Numbered from the stretch's first letter, positions 8,981 to 19,086 are shown. The stretch is DNA of 64,000 nucleotides from Alteromonas pelagimontana (GCF_002499975.2 NZ_CP052766.1:1798001-1862000); one strand, 5' to 3'. The notes: generated from the letters alone by a model not told the origin. Numbers and translations: made by a program.

Positions 8981-11365
8981 TTAAAAACGAACGTTCACCC
9001 CTACCCACAGGTTACGTGCTCTGTCTTTGATATTGTAGTCATCAAGAAACACGACTTCGCTTACTACTCCCCGTCCGGTAAGGTACTCATAAGAACCGTC
9101 ACCGTTTAAATCATTATACTCGGTGGTGTAGGTAGTAAAATCCTCATCCAGAAGGTTATTTACCCGCGCATTTACCGTAACGTTTTCGTTAATGCGATAT
9201 CGCGCACCTAGTACCAGAAGCTCGTAATTTTTATAGTATAGCGGCTGCTCCAACGTGCTGTCCCACCCCCGATACCGATCTGAGCGAATTTGCGACTGCA
9301 GGTACATATTAAAATCGTCCGTCCACTCCCAGTTCAGGGTGATATTTGCCATATGTTCTGCAGTATTGGTTAGAGGCTCACCTTCCTGTGGGCCGCTCTT
9401 TTGTTCGCTATCGGTCCAGGTATAGTTAGCCGTAATGAACCACTGAGATGACATTTGCCAGCGACCAGCAACCTCGACCCCCTGAATATCCACCTCGTCA
9501 ATATTAATCTGCTGACTGTAGGTTGTATAACCCAGCTGATCATAATCTCCCAGGTTAACACAGGGTCTGACGCCGCCTGTTACGTTACAGCTGTAGACAG
9601 TATCGCCTCTGGCAATTTTATCGTCAAAGCGTGTGTTGAAGTAGGTAACATTGAAGCTGTGGCCTTCGTCATGGTTCCAATAAGCGGCAATCTCACCGTT
9701 TACACTAGTCTCTGGCTCAAGCTCCGGGTTACCGGCAAAGGGGGAGGTTCCCTGACCGCCAAACCCGGTAATGCCGTCGTAAAGATCGGTAGTATTGGGA
9801 GTTTTGTACCCTGTGCTTACACCGCCTTTAACTGTCCAGTTATTCGAAATCGTGTAAACCGCATACAGGCGTGGTGATGTCTGGCCGCCAAATACATCGT
9901 GTTCGTCGTAGCGCACACCAGCTGTAATCGTCAGATAATCATTCGGGCTCCAGTTATCTTCAGCGAATAACGACCACATTTTTTGTTCCTGAACGCCTCC
10001 GGCCTGACTGTCTTCGAGGCCAAACACACCGTCGTTCAGCTCACCATCTATAACTTGACCACCCAACACCAGGTTATGCTCGCCTGCAAGACCACTGAGA
10101 GGAATATCCAACCGTGCATCAATCGTATACTGGCTGCTTTCAAGGGGGCGCTTGGGACGGGGTAAAAAGGTATCTTCGGCTAGTGCTCTGCGCTCGTCTT
10201 CGGTTAGCCCTGTATAGTCGCCGGTGCCATCATACATTTGCTGTAGTAACAAACGTTCCGCTACTGAAAGAGGCAGAGTACGTCCGTCATTAGACGTATC
10301 CACGTGAGAAATGGCGAACATCGAAGTAAAGCCATTCCAGTCTCCGTTATGACTCAGCGACCACCATTCCCGTTTAAATTCCTGATCTTCTGCGTAACCT
10401 GCCCTGGGCATCACCACACCACGGGAATCCTGCCACAGTGCGTCAATATTGTCTTTAGTACCCAGCGGGTAAGAAACTTCCCCCGTGTCCATATTGTAGG
10501 TGGGTGTATTGTCATAGCTTTGGTTGGAGTTGTCATAGTCGAGCTTAAAACTATGGTTCTCACTGGGGGTATAGTAGAGCGTGAAACCAAGCTGCTCGCT
10601 ATCACTGTCAACGGTTTTGCCGCCTGCTCCAAAACCTAGTTCCCGAATATGTAGCTCGCCATTAGGATCAACCGCAGGTTCAAATTCAGGTGAGGAAGCC
10701 TGTCGTTCATACACACTGCCGCGAACGCCAAGAGCCAGCAAGTCTTTAATTAGCGGCCCCTGGGCAAAAAAGTCGGTGGTGATGTCGTCGCCATATTGAT
10801 CATCTGTTTCCAGGCTCCGGCCAAAATTAATAGCTCCCATCCACTCATCCGAACGTTTCCTGGTGATCACGTTTATCACCCCGCCTAAAGCATCAGCACC
10901 ATATAACGTGGAAGCGGGACCTCGTATTACTTCAATACGTTCAATAGCTTCCACAGGCGGAACGTGGCCGAAGGCGTTACCACCAAAGTTATTAGGATAG
11001 ATATCGCCGTGGTTGTTCATTCTTATACCGTCAATGAGCAACAAGGTATACTCGCCAGTCAACCCGCGCATGCTGACGGTCCCCTGCCCCGTTTTGTCAC
11101 GCGTAGTACCTATATCGATTCCTTCCTGAAACTGCACCGCATCAAGCAAAGTAATAAAGGAGCGGGCGTGCAAATCTTCCTGTGTGATTACGGAAATACT
11201 GGCTGGTGCTTCTGCCAGTTTCTGCTCAAACCCAGTGGCAGAAACCACAATGCGCTCAATTTCATTTCCATTAGGCACAAGAGTTTGTTGTGTTTGTGCA
11301 ATTACGGCAGCAGGGAGGAGAGTAGCAAGAAACGCTGCTGCAACTGGTGTATGTGTTCTTTTCAC
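8981..11365 (-). CDS. TonB-dependent outer-membrane receptor, siderophore/colicin-I type
   Basis: The 794-residue receptor starts at a GTG (11365) with AAAGGAAG 8 bases upstream and has a signal peptide to about residue 23. The TonB-box region (ERIVVSATGFEQ) and plug domain (APASISVITQEDL to RGPASTLYGADALGGVINVIT) are followed by a 22-strand barrel ending …GVNVRF. The plug signature RGPxSTLYGADALGGVINVIT is typical of CirA/FepA-like ferric-siderophore and related receptors. It would use TonB-ExbBD energy to import a chelate. No partner ABC genes are next to it and I could not find a clear Fur box upstream, so the ligand is unknown. It is divergent from the beta-glucan locus. Confidence 0.85.
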   Translation of the reverse strand: MKRTHTPVAAAFLATLLPAAVIAQTQQTLVPNGNEIERIVVSATGFEQKLAEAPASISVITQEDLHARSFITLLDAVQFQEGIDIGTTRDKTGQGTVSMRGLTGEYTLLLIDGIRMNNHGDIYPNNFGGNAFGHVPPVEAIERIEVIRGPASTLYGADALGGVINVITRKRSDEWMGAINFGRSLETDDQYGDDITTDFFAQGPLIKDLLALGVRGSVYERQASSPEFEPAVDPNGELHIRELGFGAGGKTVDSDSEQLGFTLYYTPSENHSFKLDYDNSNQSYDNTPTYNMDTGEVSYPLGTKDNIDALWQDSRGVVMPRAGYAEDQEFKREWWSLSHNGDWNGFTSMFAISHVDTSNDGRTLPLSVAERLLLQQMYDGTGDYTGLTEDERRALAEDTFLPRPKRPLESSQYTIDARLDIPLSGLAGEHNLVLGGQVIDGELNDGVFGLEDSQAGGVQEQKMWSLFAEDNWSPNDYLTITAGVRYDEHDVFGGQTSPRLYAVYTISNNWTVKGGVSTGYKTPNTTDLYDGITGFGGQGTSPFAGNPELEPETSVNGEIAAYWNHDEGHSFNVTYFNTRFDDKIARGDTVYSCNVTGGVRPCVNLGDYDQLGYTTYSQQINIDEVDIQGVEVAGRWQMSSQWFITANYTWTDSEQKSGPQEGEPLTNTAEHMANITLNWEWTDDFNMYLQSQIRSDRYRGWDSTLEQPLYYKNYELLVLGARYRINENVTVNARVNNLLDEDFTTYTTEYNDLNGDGSYEYLTGRGVVSEVVFLDDYNIKDRARNLWVGVNVRF

Positions 11366-11794
11366 AGGTTAATCTTCCTTTATGCAATATCCGTCAGTAG
11401 AGTGGCTAGGTCCAGTTTCTAAGCCGGGAAGATAGTAGCAGCAGGCTGGGAAAGTAGCAACGCAAATGAGACTAGTTTCTATTTGCGTTTGATGGAAGTT
11501 CAATTAACCCGCATTCACGCCCGTCTTCGCAGAAGACTTTTCAAAACCAGCAGGTAAAAAGAAACACTCACGTTCGGTCTCTTCTGTTCCTGAATCTACT
11601 GAAAAAATTTTGCTAAGTGTTAGCGAATCGTTAGAGAAAAAATAGAAATATACCGGGTTATATTACCCTGCACTCGCTTTGCCGCATCGGTGTGGAAATG
11701 AGGCGTCGCCAGCCTTTAAAGTGTTAAAAAATGGTAAACACAAGAATATGTGCTCCCACTCTTTAACTTTCAACCACACCTTGGAAGGTATGCA
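11366..11794. other. divergent control region between two TonB receptors, 429 bp
   Basis: The region must carry promoters for both receptors. Its main visible structure is an inverted repeat with perfect 8-bp arms (ACGCAAAT…ATTTGCGT) and a 13-nt centre at 11460-11488, 95 bases upstream of the minus-strand start. No coding sequence is supported. Confidence 0.5.
11460..11488. promoter_or_regulatory. inverted repeat, candidate operator
   Basis: The arms ACGCAAAT and ATTTGCGT are perfectly complementary across a 13-base spacer (centre 11474). The position between two divergent receptor genes and the AT-rich half-sites suit a dimeric regulator. The binding protein is unknown, and a weak RNA hairpin is the alternative. 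Confidence 0.35.
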
Positions 11795-14488
11795 ATGCAA
11801 AAACTAAATACTATTACACTGGCAATAGCGCTAGCCTTCGCCATGCCCGTGTTGGGCCAAGAATCTAACGCTACTACTGATAACGCCGAACCGGCGCAAG
11901 CTACTGAACAAAATGAAAATGCTCTGGAAGTCATTTCAGTTACGGCAACCAAACGAAAAACAAAATTAATGGAAACGCCAGTGGCAATCTCAGCCATCAG
12001 TGAGGCTCAACTTCAGCAAAATGGCGTAAACAATGTCAGGGATATTGCCAATCTGGTGCCAGGTCTGGACATTTCTACCGCGACAGATCAGGCTGCTCCG
12101 GTAATCTCCATGCGCGGCGTACGCTCAACCAATATTACCGAACTGGGCGACCCCGCTGTGGGCGTACACTTAGACGGCGTCTACTCTCCTCGCATGCAGG
12201 GAGCGCTGGCGCTGATGTACGACGTGGACCGGGTCGAAGCATTACGAGGCCCGCAGGGAACCTTGTTTGGCCGTAATTCCACAGTGGGCAGCATCAATGT
12301 CATTTCCGCCAAGCCAAATTTCTCTGGCTACTCAGCAAACGTAAACGCTGAAATAGGTAAATTCAACAGTAAGAACGTGGGCGGTTTTGTCAACATTCCG
12401 GTTAATGACGAGTTTGCGGTGAGAATTGCAGCAAAAGGCCTTGAGCGTGACTCTTATCTGGAAGGATACTGGGATCCAAACCAGTATGATACCCGTCGTT
12501 TATCTGACGATGTGCTGAACGCGCCTGTCATATCGGAAGATTCATACCAGGGCATCGGTGATACAGTGACCCAACGGGAAAACTGGTGGATTGATGGCGC
12601 GGGCACAGACCCTGAAGCACAACGGATACGCGCGTTAACACCCGCCGATAAAAGTGATTTTTATAATAACGCCAACGAATACTCTTTCAGGATCAGCACC
12701 CTGTGGGAACCGTTAAGCGGTAAGTTTTCAAACCACACCGTTTTTCAGAAGTACGTTAACGACAGTGGCAACAACCTGGACCTGGTGAATTGTGACAAGC
12801 TGCGTGGTCGTTCTGAAGAATACGGCGGTGACTGTTCTAATTTTTTCCCCAGCGACAATACCTATCAGGCAGTGGCAAATGTTCCCGGGGAACTTGAGCT
12901 TGATATCACGTATCTGCGCAACACCTTAAATTACAATTTAAGCGATGAACTAAGCCTGGTTTGGTTACTGGGGTATGAAAATATGGACCGGGCATCGGCC
13001 CAGGACAGCGAAGTAGGGCTCGACCCCTGGGACGGCGCGACATACTTTTTAGACGGCACCGGCGCCGAATCCTGGTCCACCGAGCTTCAGCTACAATCTG
13101 ACGAATACGGCGATTTCGTCTGGATAGCAGGTTTAAATTACTTCCACGAAAAAACCTCAACGCTGGGCTATTACGACAACCCCATGGACGACAAAGCATT
13201 CTGGGATCAGCCGGATCGCTCCACCGACGCCTACGCCTTGTTTGGCCAGGCCACCTATAATATTACCGACGATCTTCATGCTACCTTCGGTTACCGCTAC
13301 AGCGATGAAACCAAAGAGGACAAAGGCGGACGTACCTATCGCTGCTCCAATGCGGATGGTTGCGCCCCTGGTTGGTTAAACCGTACCACCTTAAATGACT
13401 TACCGGCGGATTACTTCGAAGATCCCTCTATTTATGCGTCTTATTTTGCTAACGATAACAAAGGCAGCTGGACTCACCACGATTTCCGGGTTGGGCTGGA
13501 TTATGATGTAAACCAGGACGCCATGATTTATACCTATCTGGCCTCCGGGTTTAAAGCAGGTGGTATCGGGGACGTGTTTCAGGTGGTAAACGACAGAACA
13601 GGAGAAGTATCCCGCTTTGAGACCCAATTTGATCCCGAAGAAGTGCTGACGTGGGAAGTGGGGGCCAAATCCAGTTACTTCGACAACTCGTTAAATTTAC
13701 AGGCGGTATTTTTCTACACCGATTACACCGATATGCAGTACGCGTCGGTAGGTTCAATTGGAAACGTGGAACGACTCTCTGTTGTTGAAGATGAACAAGG
13801 CACACCAATACTGGATGAAAACGGCGACCCCGTGCTTGATTACCAAAATCAGCCTGTTATTGCCTACTACACGCAAAACGTACCAGGCGCTACCATTAAG
13901 GGCATTGAGCTTGAATTCGACTGGAAACCCTACCCTGCTGGCCGTGTTACCGGCTACGTTACCTGGACAGATGCCCGGATAACAGAAGACTGGATCACCA
14001 AATGGGATTATGACGCTGAGTACCTTTTTGATATTTCCTATGAAGAATCCATTGACCCGGAAAATGACTTACTGACCACTAATCTCAGGGGTAATGACCT
14101 TGCCATGACTCCTGAATTTACCGCCAATATTAGTTACACCCATAGCTTCAATTTAGGCGAGTACGGCTACATTCACGGCTGGTTCAATGCAAACTGGAAA
14201 GACAGTTCCTATTCCACCTTGTGGAACCTGAACAAGCATCTTGACGACATGGAGTTTGCCGTGCCGGATGAGGCCACCCACTATATCGATGACACCCGCG
14301 ACGCTTTCGCTGTGCTGAGTGCCTCGCTCAAATATGAGCCTCAGGATCAGCAGTGGTATGCAGAGGTGTTTGTTAATAATGCCACTGATGAACTTGTACA
14401 GTACTGGAACAATACCAGCAAAGGCTTTTCAAAAGGTAGTTTCGGCATGCCCCGCTATTACGGCGTAAGAGTAGGCGTTAACTTCTAA
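11795..14488 (+). CDS. TonB-dependent receptor of beta-glucan utilisation locus
   Basis: The 897-residue receptor starts at ATG 11795 (GGAAGG 6 bases upstream); an upstream in-frame ATG at 11750 has no ribosome site. A signal peptide (cleavage near PVLG-QES) is followed by a TonB box (LEVISVTATKR), a plug (METPVAISAISEAQL, then RGPQGTLFGRNSTVGSINVIS) and a barrel ending …GVRVGVNF. The plug form with GTLFGRNSTVG is common in carbohydrate-type receptors of Alteromonadales and Sphingomonadales. It is followed directly by a GH16 and a GH3 gene, so it probably imports oligosaccharides cut from a beta-glucan. No SusD-like protein accompanies it. Confidence 0.88.
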   Translation: MQKLNTITLAIALAFAMPVLGQESNATTDNAEPAQATEQNENALEVISVTATKRKTKLMETPVAISAISEAQLQQNGVNNVRDIANLVPGLDISTATDQAAPVISMRGVRSTNITELGDPAVGVHLDGVYSPRMQGALALMYDVDRVEALRGPQGTLFGRNSTVGSINVISAKPNFSGYSANVNAEIGKFNSKNVGGFVNIPVNDEFAVRIAAKGLERDSYLEGYWDPNQYDTRRLSDDVLNAPVISEDSYQGIGDTVTQRENWWIDGAGTDPEAQRIRALTPADKSDFYNNANEYSFRISTLWEPLSGKFSNHTVFQKYVNDSGNNLDLVNCDKLRGRSEEYGGDCSNFFPSDNTYQAVANVPGELELDITYLRNTLNYNLSDELSLVWLLGYENMDRASAQDSEVGLDPWDGATYFLDGTGAESWSTELQLQSDEYGDFVWIAGLNYFHEKTSTLGYYDNPMDDKAFWDQPDRSTDAYALFGQATYNITDDLHATFGYRYSDETKEDKGGRTYRCSNADGCAPGWLNRTTLNDLPADYFEDPSIYASYFANDNKGSWTHHDFRVGLDYDVNQDAMIYTYLASGFKAGGIGDVFQVVNDRTGEVSRFETQFDPEEVLTWEVGAKSSYFDNSLNLQAVFFYTDYTDMQYASVGSIGNVERLSVVEDEQGTPILDENGDPVLDYQNQPVIAYYTQNVPGATIKGIELEFDWKPYPAGRVTGYVTWTDARITEDWITKWDYDAEYLFDISYEESIDPENDLLTTNLRGNDLAMTPEFTANISYTHSFNLGEYGYIHGWFNANWKDSSYSTLWNLNKHLDDMEFAVPDEATHYIDDTRDAFAVLSASLKYEPQDQQWYAEVFVNNATDELVQYWNNTSKGFSKGSFGMPRYYGVRVGVNF

Positions 14489-14513
14489 GGAGACTAATCT
14501 GAATCGTTGTGTT

Positions 14514-14538
14514 CACCGCAACCTTGTAGGTTGCGGTG
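14514..14538 (+). terminator. intercistronic hairpin
   Basis: Ten-base arms (CACCGCAACC/GGTTGCGGTG) with a 5-nt loop are followed by ACACTTTCTTTT. The hairpin lies between the TonB receptor and GH16 genes, where it may stop part of the transcription or protect the receptor mRNA 3' end and so set relative expression. Confidence 0.6.
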
Positions 14539-14577
14539 ACACTTTCTTTTCACACACCCGCAAAAAAGGAAACCTTC

Positions 14578-15354
14578 ATGCATAAGTTCGTCTCTTCATT
14601 CGCCCTGCTGTCAGGTCTTACAATGATGTCAAATGCGCAGGCAGATTATTTTAAAGATAATTTCACCTGGGGTTTTGACACCGCGGTTTGGACGGCCCGA
14701 ACCGGCGCTAATGGTTCCCCCTTTGGTTGTAGCTTTGAGCCAGGCCAGATATCTCCGAGTTCCCACGGCGTTACCCTGGCAGTGAGTGAAGGGCGATGCG
14801 CGGAGCTGCAAAGTAAAGCCGCTTATAGCTATGGCAAGGTGCAGGGATCACTAAAAACAGGGAACACTCCGGGCACGGTGTCATCCATCTTTACCTACAC
14901 TTCCTGGTGGGACGCGCCGGGAAGAGCCTGGCAGGAAATCGATATCGAATTTCTTCCTACCCTCGGCAATGTCATCCATACTAACGTGATTTATCAGCCC
15001 CAGGGAGGAACCTACGAAAGCTGGGAAATGGATATCGATCTGGGGCTGTATGGTCTTAATATTCAACAGGATCTGGTGACCGTTGGGTTTGACTGGACGC
15101 CATCACAAATCCGCTGGTTTGCTTATGATGCCCAGGGAAATGAACAAACCTTAAGAACCCTTTACAAGGATAACGGTGATGGTTACCTGGCTGCAGATGA
15201 AATTCCTGCCTATGCATGGCCCGTTGATGATACCAAGCTGATGATAAACCACTGGCACGGCGATAATTCTCAGGAAGGCTTCTATTTCCCCGGCCAATAC
15301 TACGGTGAAACGGCCTGGGCCTATTATGATTTCATTGAGTACATTCCACACTAA
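14578..15354 (+). CDS. GH16 beta-glucanase (licheninase-like), secreted
   Basis: The 258-residue enzyme starts at ATG 14578 with AAGGAAA upstream; the signal peptide cleaves near NAQA-DYF. The glycoside hydrolase family 16 catalytic motif is EIDIEFLP (about residues 121-128), with the nucleophile Glu first and the acid/base Glu last in the E-x-D-x-E pattern. The flanking FTYTSWWD, FDWTPSQIRWF and MINHWHG segments match the bacterial licheninase branch (retaining endo-beta-1,3-1,4-glucanase). It has no carbohydrate-binding module. Context (TonB receptor before, GH3 exo-glucosidase after) supports an extracellular or surface endo-acting step on lichenan, cereal-type glucan or laminarin. The fine linkage choice cannot be read from sequence. 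Confidence 0.87.
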   Translation: MHKFVSSFALLSGLTMMSNAQADYFKDNFTWGFDTAVWTARTGANGSPFGCSFEPGQISPSSHGVTLAVSEGRCAELQSKAAYSYGKVQGSLKTGNTPGTVSSIFTYTSWWDAPGRAWQEIDIEFLPTLGNVIHTNVIYQPQGGTYESWEMDIDLGLYGLNIQQDLVTVGFDWTPSQIRWFAYDAQGNEQTLRTLYKDNGDGYLAADEIPAYAWPVDDTKLMINHWHGDNSQEGFYFPGQYYGETAWAYYDFIEYIPH

Positions 15355-15380
15355 CCAATTCTGGTAACTGTTGCTTCATT

Positions 15381-15406
15381 CGGCGGTACGTTGGTATCGC
15401 CGTTTT
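15381..15406 (+). terminator. hairpin with T tract between GH16 and GH3
   Basis: CGGCGGTAC and GTATCGCCG pair over 9 bases (one G·U) around a 4-nt loop, followed by TTTT. It sits 26 bases past the GH16 stop and looks like a leaky intrinsic terminator inside the locus. Confidence 0.55.
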
Positions 15407-15425
15407 ACTATGTAAGGATTCAAAA

Positions 15426-17966
15426 ATGTTTCAAAAATTGCGCTCACCTGAGCTCATTGGCGCTGCTGTTTTAGCTTTCACTATCTCACCTTTAGCAGCG
15501 GCCAATTCTGATGGAGATACTGTTGACTGGTCGGTATCCGGCCCGCGTTTAGAGCGGGACGCAAAAGTTGAAAAGCAAATAGACGATTTAATGTCGACCA
15601 TGACGTTAGAACAAAAAGTAGCGCAGATGATCCAGCCGGAAATTGGCTTTCTGACGGTGGAACAAATGCGTACTTACGGCTTTGGCTCCTACCTGAACGG
15701 TGGCAATTCAGCGCCTTATGGCAATAAACAAGCTGATCCGCAAACCTGGCTAAAGTACGCCGATGAGATGTATATAGCATCTGTAGATGCCTCGCTGGAC
15801 GGCAGTAGCATTCCAACAATCTGGGGAACAGATGCCATGCATGGTCATAGCAACGTATTCGGCGCGACACTTTTTCCTCATAATATAGGTTTAGGCGCCG
15901 CCCGTGATCCCCTATTAATTGAAAAAATCGGCGAAGCCACAGCGAAAGAAGTATCGGCCACAGGAATCGAGTGGAGTTTCGCGCCCACGGTAGCCGTGGT
16001 TCAGGACGACCGCTGGGGCCGAACCTACGAAAGCTATTCGGAGGACCCGGCCGTGGTGGCCTCGTACGCTGGCAAGATGGTAGCGGGTATCCAGGGACAT
16101 AAGGATGAGGACTTCTTACGGAATTCTCATCGCATCGCTACCGCAAAGCATTTCATCGGCGACGGCGGCACGCAAAATGGCATTGATCGTGGCAATACCG
16201 TTATTGACGAGAAGACCTTGAGAGATATTCATGCAGCGGGTTATTTTTCGGCGATTGAAGCGGGGGTCCAGTCGGTTATGGCGTCGTTTAACAGTTGGAA
16301 TGGGAAACGGGTGCATGGTCATAAATATCTGCTCACCGATGTGCTTAAAGACCAAATGGGGTTTGATGGTTTTGTGGTGAGTGACTGGAACGCCCATAAG
16401 TTCGTCGAAGGCTGCGATTTGGAACAATGCGCCGGGGCAATTAACGCCGGAGTCGATGTATTAATGGTTCCGGAGCACTTCGAAGCGTTTTATCACAATA
16501 CTGTTAAACAGGTAAAAGAGGGCGTGATCCCGGTATCGCGAATTGATGATGCGGTGAGACGATTCTTACGAGCAAAAATTCGCTGGGGCGTTTTGTCCCG
16601 GGGTAAACCCTCCAGCCGGCCGGAGTCTACCCATCCTGAATGGTTAAACGCGTCACAGCACAAAGAACTGGCCAGAGAGGCGGTAAGAAAATCGCTGGTG
16701 ATGCTGAAAAATAATGGCGGTGTATTACCCATTTCACCCAAAAGCAACGTGTTAGTGGCAGGAGATGCTGCTAACGATATTGCCAAGCAAGCTGGCGGCT
16801 GGAGTGTTTCATGGCAGGGAACAGACAACACCAATGAGGACTTTCCCAACGCCACTTCGGTTTTTGCCGGTCTTCGCGAACAGATAACAGCGGCAGGCGG
16901 AACCGTTGAATTAAGCGAAGATGGGCGCTATTCAGAAAAACCTGATGTGGCCATTGTGGTCATAGGGGAAGCTCCTTATGCGGAATGGTTCGGCGATATC
17001 CAGCGTCTTGAATATCAGTACGGCGATAAACAGGATCTGCAGCTACTCAGACGCCTTAAAAAAGAGAATATTCCGGTAGTGACGGTATTCATCAGCGGCC
17101 GCCCTCTATGGGTGAACAAGGAGCTTAATGCGTCAGACGCTTTTGTTGCTGCATGGCTTCCCGGTTCGGAAGGACAAGGGGTTGCTGACGTGCTGCTCAC
17201 TGACGAACAGGACAATATTCAGTACGATTTCACCGGCAAGCTCAGCTTTTCCTGGCCCAAGTATGATGATCAGTTCACTTTAAATAACGGCGATAAACCC
17301 TACGACCCATTATTTGCCTACGGCTATGGGCTCACTTATCAAGACGATGTGACAGTGGGTAAATTACAGGAAAACACCAGCCCGGAGCCAAAACTAAATG
17401 ATGACCAGGCAAAACCGCTTTTTGTCAGAAACTTGTCGGAAGGACTGGTCTGGAAGCTCGTTGATCCTACCGGCGAAAAGGAATTTGCAGTGAGTTCATC
17501 TGGCGTAAGTGGCGACGGAGAAAGTTTGTCTATGCAATCGGTGAATCTGGCGTATCAGGAAGATGGCCGCAAATTTGTATGGGCCCCCAATGGAAAACCT
17601 GCCGCAGTGGCGCTGAGTTATTCCTCCTCAGCTAAACCTGCTGCCGAACGTAAAAATAAGTTTCTGCAGATGCGGGTGCGGATAGATGAGTTAAAACCAG
17701 CACCAGACGCCACTATCAAAATAATGTGTAGCGCCTCGTCCTGCCTTAATTCCGTATCCACAGCCGCTTTAGCCGCTTCCCTTTCCCCCGGAGAGTGGCA
17801 AAACGTGGCCATCCCGCTGAATTGTGCGACAACTCCGGCATCACCAGAACCCATATCTGATGCCCTGCGCATTTCAGCCGAAAAGCCGTTTAGCGTGGCG
17901 TTAGCTGATATCGCCATAGTAAACTCCATTGCAAGTGATGCTGCCACCTTCACCTGTGGTGATTAA
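15426..17966 (+). CDS. GH3 exo-beta-glucosidase (ExoP-like)
   Basis: The 846-residue protein starts at ATG 15426 with AGGA upstream and has a signal peptide (to about residue 26). The N-terminal GH3 TIM barrel carries KHFIGDGGT and the nucleophile Asp in GFVVSDWNAH near residue 320. The (alpha/beta)6 sandwich domain follows (KSLVMLKNNGGVLPI, YAEWFGD). A C-terminal beta-rich extension of about 190 residues with two Cys pairs matches marine ExoP-type 1,3/1,4-beta-glucan exohydrolases. It would release glucose from the oligosaccharides made by the neighbouring GH16 enzyme, probably in the periplasm. Length agrees with ExoP (about 840). Confidence 0.9.
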   Translation: MFQKLRSPELIGAAVLAFTISPLAAANSDGDTVDWSVSGPRLERDAKVEKQIDDLMSTMTLEQKVAQMIQPEIGFLTVEQMRTYGFGSYLNGGNSAPYGNKQADPQTWLKYADEMYIASVDASLDGSSIPTIWGTDAMHGHSNVFGATLFPHNIGLGAARDPLLIEKIGEATAKEVSATGIEWSFAPTVAVVQDDRWGRTYESYSEDPAVVASYAGKMVAGIQGHKDEDFLRNSHRIATAKHFIGDGGTQNGIDRGNTVIDEKTLRDIHAAGYFSAIEAGVQSVMASFNSWNGKRVHGHKYLLTDVLKDQMGFDGFVVSDWNAHKFVEGCDLEQCAGAINAGVDVLMVPEHFEAFYHNTVKQVKEGVIPVSRIDDAVRRFLRAKIRWGVLSRGKPSSRPESTHPEWLNASQHKELAREAVRKSLVMLKNNGGVLPISPKSNVLVAGDAANDIAKQAGGWSVSWQGTDNTNEDFPNATSVFAGLREQITAAGGTVELSEDGRYSEKPDVAIVVIGEAPYAEWFGDIQRLEYQYGDKQDLQLLRRLKKENIPVVTVFISGRPLWVNKELNASDAFVAAWLPGSEGQGVADVLLTDEQDNIQYDFTGKLSFSWPKYDDQFTLNNGDKPYDPLFAYGYGLTYQDDVTVGKLQENTSPEPKLNDDQAKPLFVRNLSEGLVWKLVDPTGEKEFAVSSSGVSGDGESLSMQSVNLAYQEDGRKFVWAPNGKPAAVALSYSSSAKPAAERKNKFLQMRVRIDELKPAPDATIKIMCSASSCLNSVSTAALAASLSPGEWQNVAIPLNCATTPASPEPISDALRISAEKPFSVALADIAIVNSIASDAATFTCGD

Positions 17967-17976
17967 AAAAAACGGT

Positions 17977-18006
17977 ATAATCGGGTAAGCTCAGCTGCCC
18001 GATTAT
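17977..18006 (+). terminator. intrinsic terminator-like hairpin after GH3
   Basis: ATAATCGGG and CCCGATTAT pair perfectly over 9 bases around a 12-nt loop that itself contains AGCT/AGCT. TCTTCTT follows. It lies just past the GH3 stop and before the histidine kinase gene, so the two-component pair probably has its own promoter or depends on read-through. Confidence 0.6.
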
Positions 18007-18034
18007 CTTCTTGCACAAAACGAGTATTTCTGTG

Positions 18035-19084
18035 ATGAAGTTGGAGACACGAAGTCAGCTATTCTGGTTATGCCAATGCGGTGGATGGTTAGTTTATGCG
18101 ATACTCACCGAAATCATGATAAAGATCCCAGGTGAAGAGCCCTGGGCTGTGCACCTTCCCCACCTGCTTCTGGATACCGCCAGCGGCTTTTGCATCACAT
18201 TGTTGTTACGAAAGCTCTACCTGTGGGCACGACGCCAGCAAGCCAGTGTCAGCGTTACCCTGCATATTGTTTATTTGCTTATTGCAGGCGTATGCTGGAC
18301 CCAGTTTAAGTGGCTTACCCTGCAGTGGCTGTACGGTAATCTGTGGCAGTCCATGACCTGGTTCGATTTTGGTACCTGGACGTCAGCATCGTTAACCATG
18401 CTGGCAACCTGGACCGCAGGCTACTACGGGATTAATATCTATTTGGATAATGTAGAGCAACGGCAGAAAGCCGTTGAAGCCACTCATCTGGCCAAGGAAG
18501 TGCAACTGAAAATGCTGCGTTACCAGCTAAACCCCCATTTTATGTTTAACAGCATTAACGCCATCTGTACCCTTATCCTTAAACAGGATAATACGCAGGC
18601 AGTCTCCATGCTGGAAAAGCTTTGCGACCTGTTACGCTACAGTCTGTACACCGACCCGCTGGCAAAAATAACGGTTAGAGAAGAAGTCACGATTCTTAAA
18701 ACCTATTTTGACATAGAGCAGTGTCGTTTTCGCGACAGACTCACCGTGGATATCACCGCGGACAGAGAGTGTGATAACCTGCGGATGCCCTCCCTGCTTA
18801 TTCAGCCATTAGCGGAAAACGCCCTTAAACACGGTATGGGATCACAACAAAGTATGATTATCAGGGTTCATTTCCAACGGGTTTCCAATAAGTTGATCAT
18901 CATGATTTCAGACACAGGTAAGGGATTCTCAGATACTGCTAGCGGCCAGAAAGGGATTGGCCTTAAGAATTGCGAAGAACGGCTAAACCTGATTTACCCC
19001 ACTAACAGCCACTTCGAAATCGGTAACCAACCAGAAGGTGGAGCCTGGGTGAAAATTTCACTGCCGGTTGAAGCAGCGGAGTAA
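18035..19084 (+). CDS. LytS/YehU-type sensor histidine kinase
   Basis: The 349-residue kinase is taken from ATG 18035; a TTG at 18011 is also open and neither start has a strong ribosome site. Four predicted membrane helices fill residues 10-145. A short coiled segment and the His_kinase domain of the LytS family follow, with the phosphorylated His in LNPHFMFNSINAI near residue 175. The ATPase domain has the N box (LIQPLAENALKHG) and G box (DTGKGFSD, KGIGLKN). The membrane region has no large periplasmic sensor, so the signal is likely sensed within the membrane or via a partner. It is followed after 2 bases by its LytTR response regulator. Confidence 0.88.
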   Translation: MKLETRSQLFWLCQCGGWLVYAILTEIMIKIPGEEPWAVHLPHLLLDTASGFCITLLLRKLYLWARRQQASVSVTLHIVYLLIAGVCWTQFKWLTLQWLYGNLWQSMTWFDFGTWTSASLTMLATWTAGYYGINIYLDNVEQRQKAVEATHLAKEVQLKMLRYQLNPHFMFNSINAICTLILKQDNTQAVSMLEKLCDLLRYSLYTDPLAKITVREEVTILKTYFDIEQCRFRDRLTVDITADRECDNLRMPSLLIQPLAENALKHGMGSQQSMIIRVHFQRVSNKLIIMISDTGKGFSDTASGQKGIGLKNCEERLNLIYPTNSHFEIGNQPEGGAWVKISLPVEAAE

Positions 19085-19086
19085 AG

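Noticed and set aside
13400..13808. Several long open frames opposite the TonB receptor and GH genes
   Set aside because: They are antisense shadows of well-supported genes with no ribosome sites or recognisable domains.
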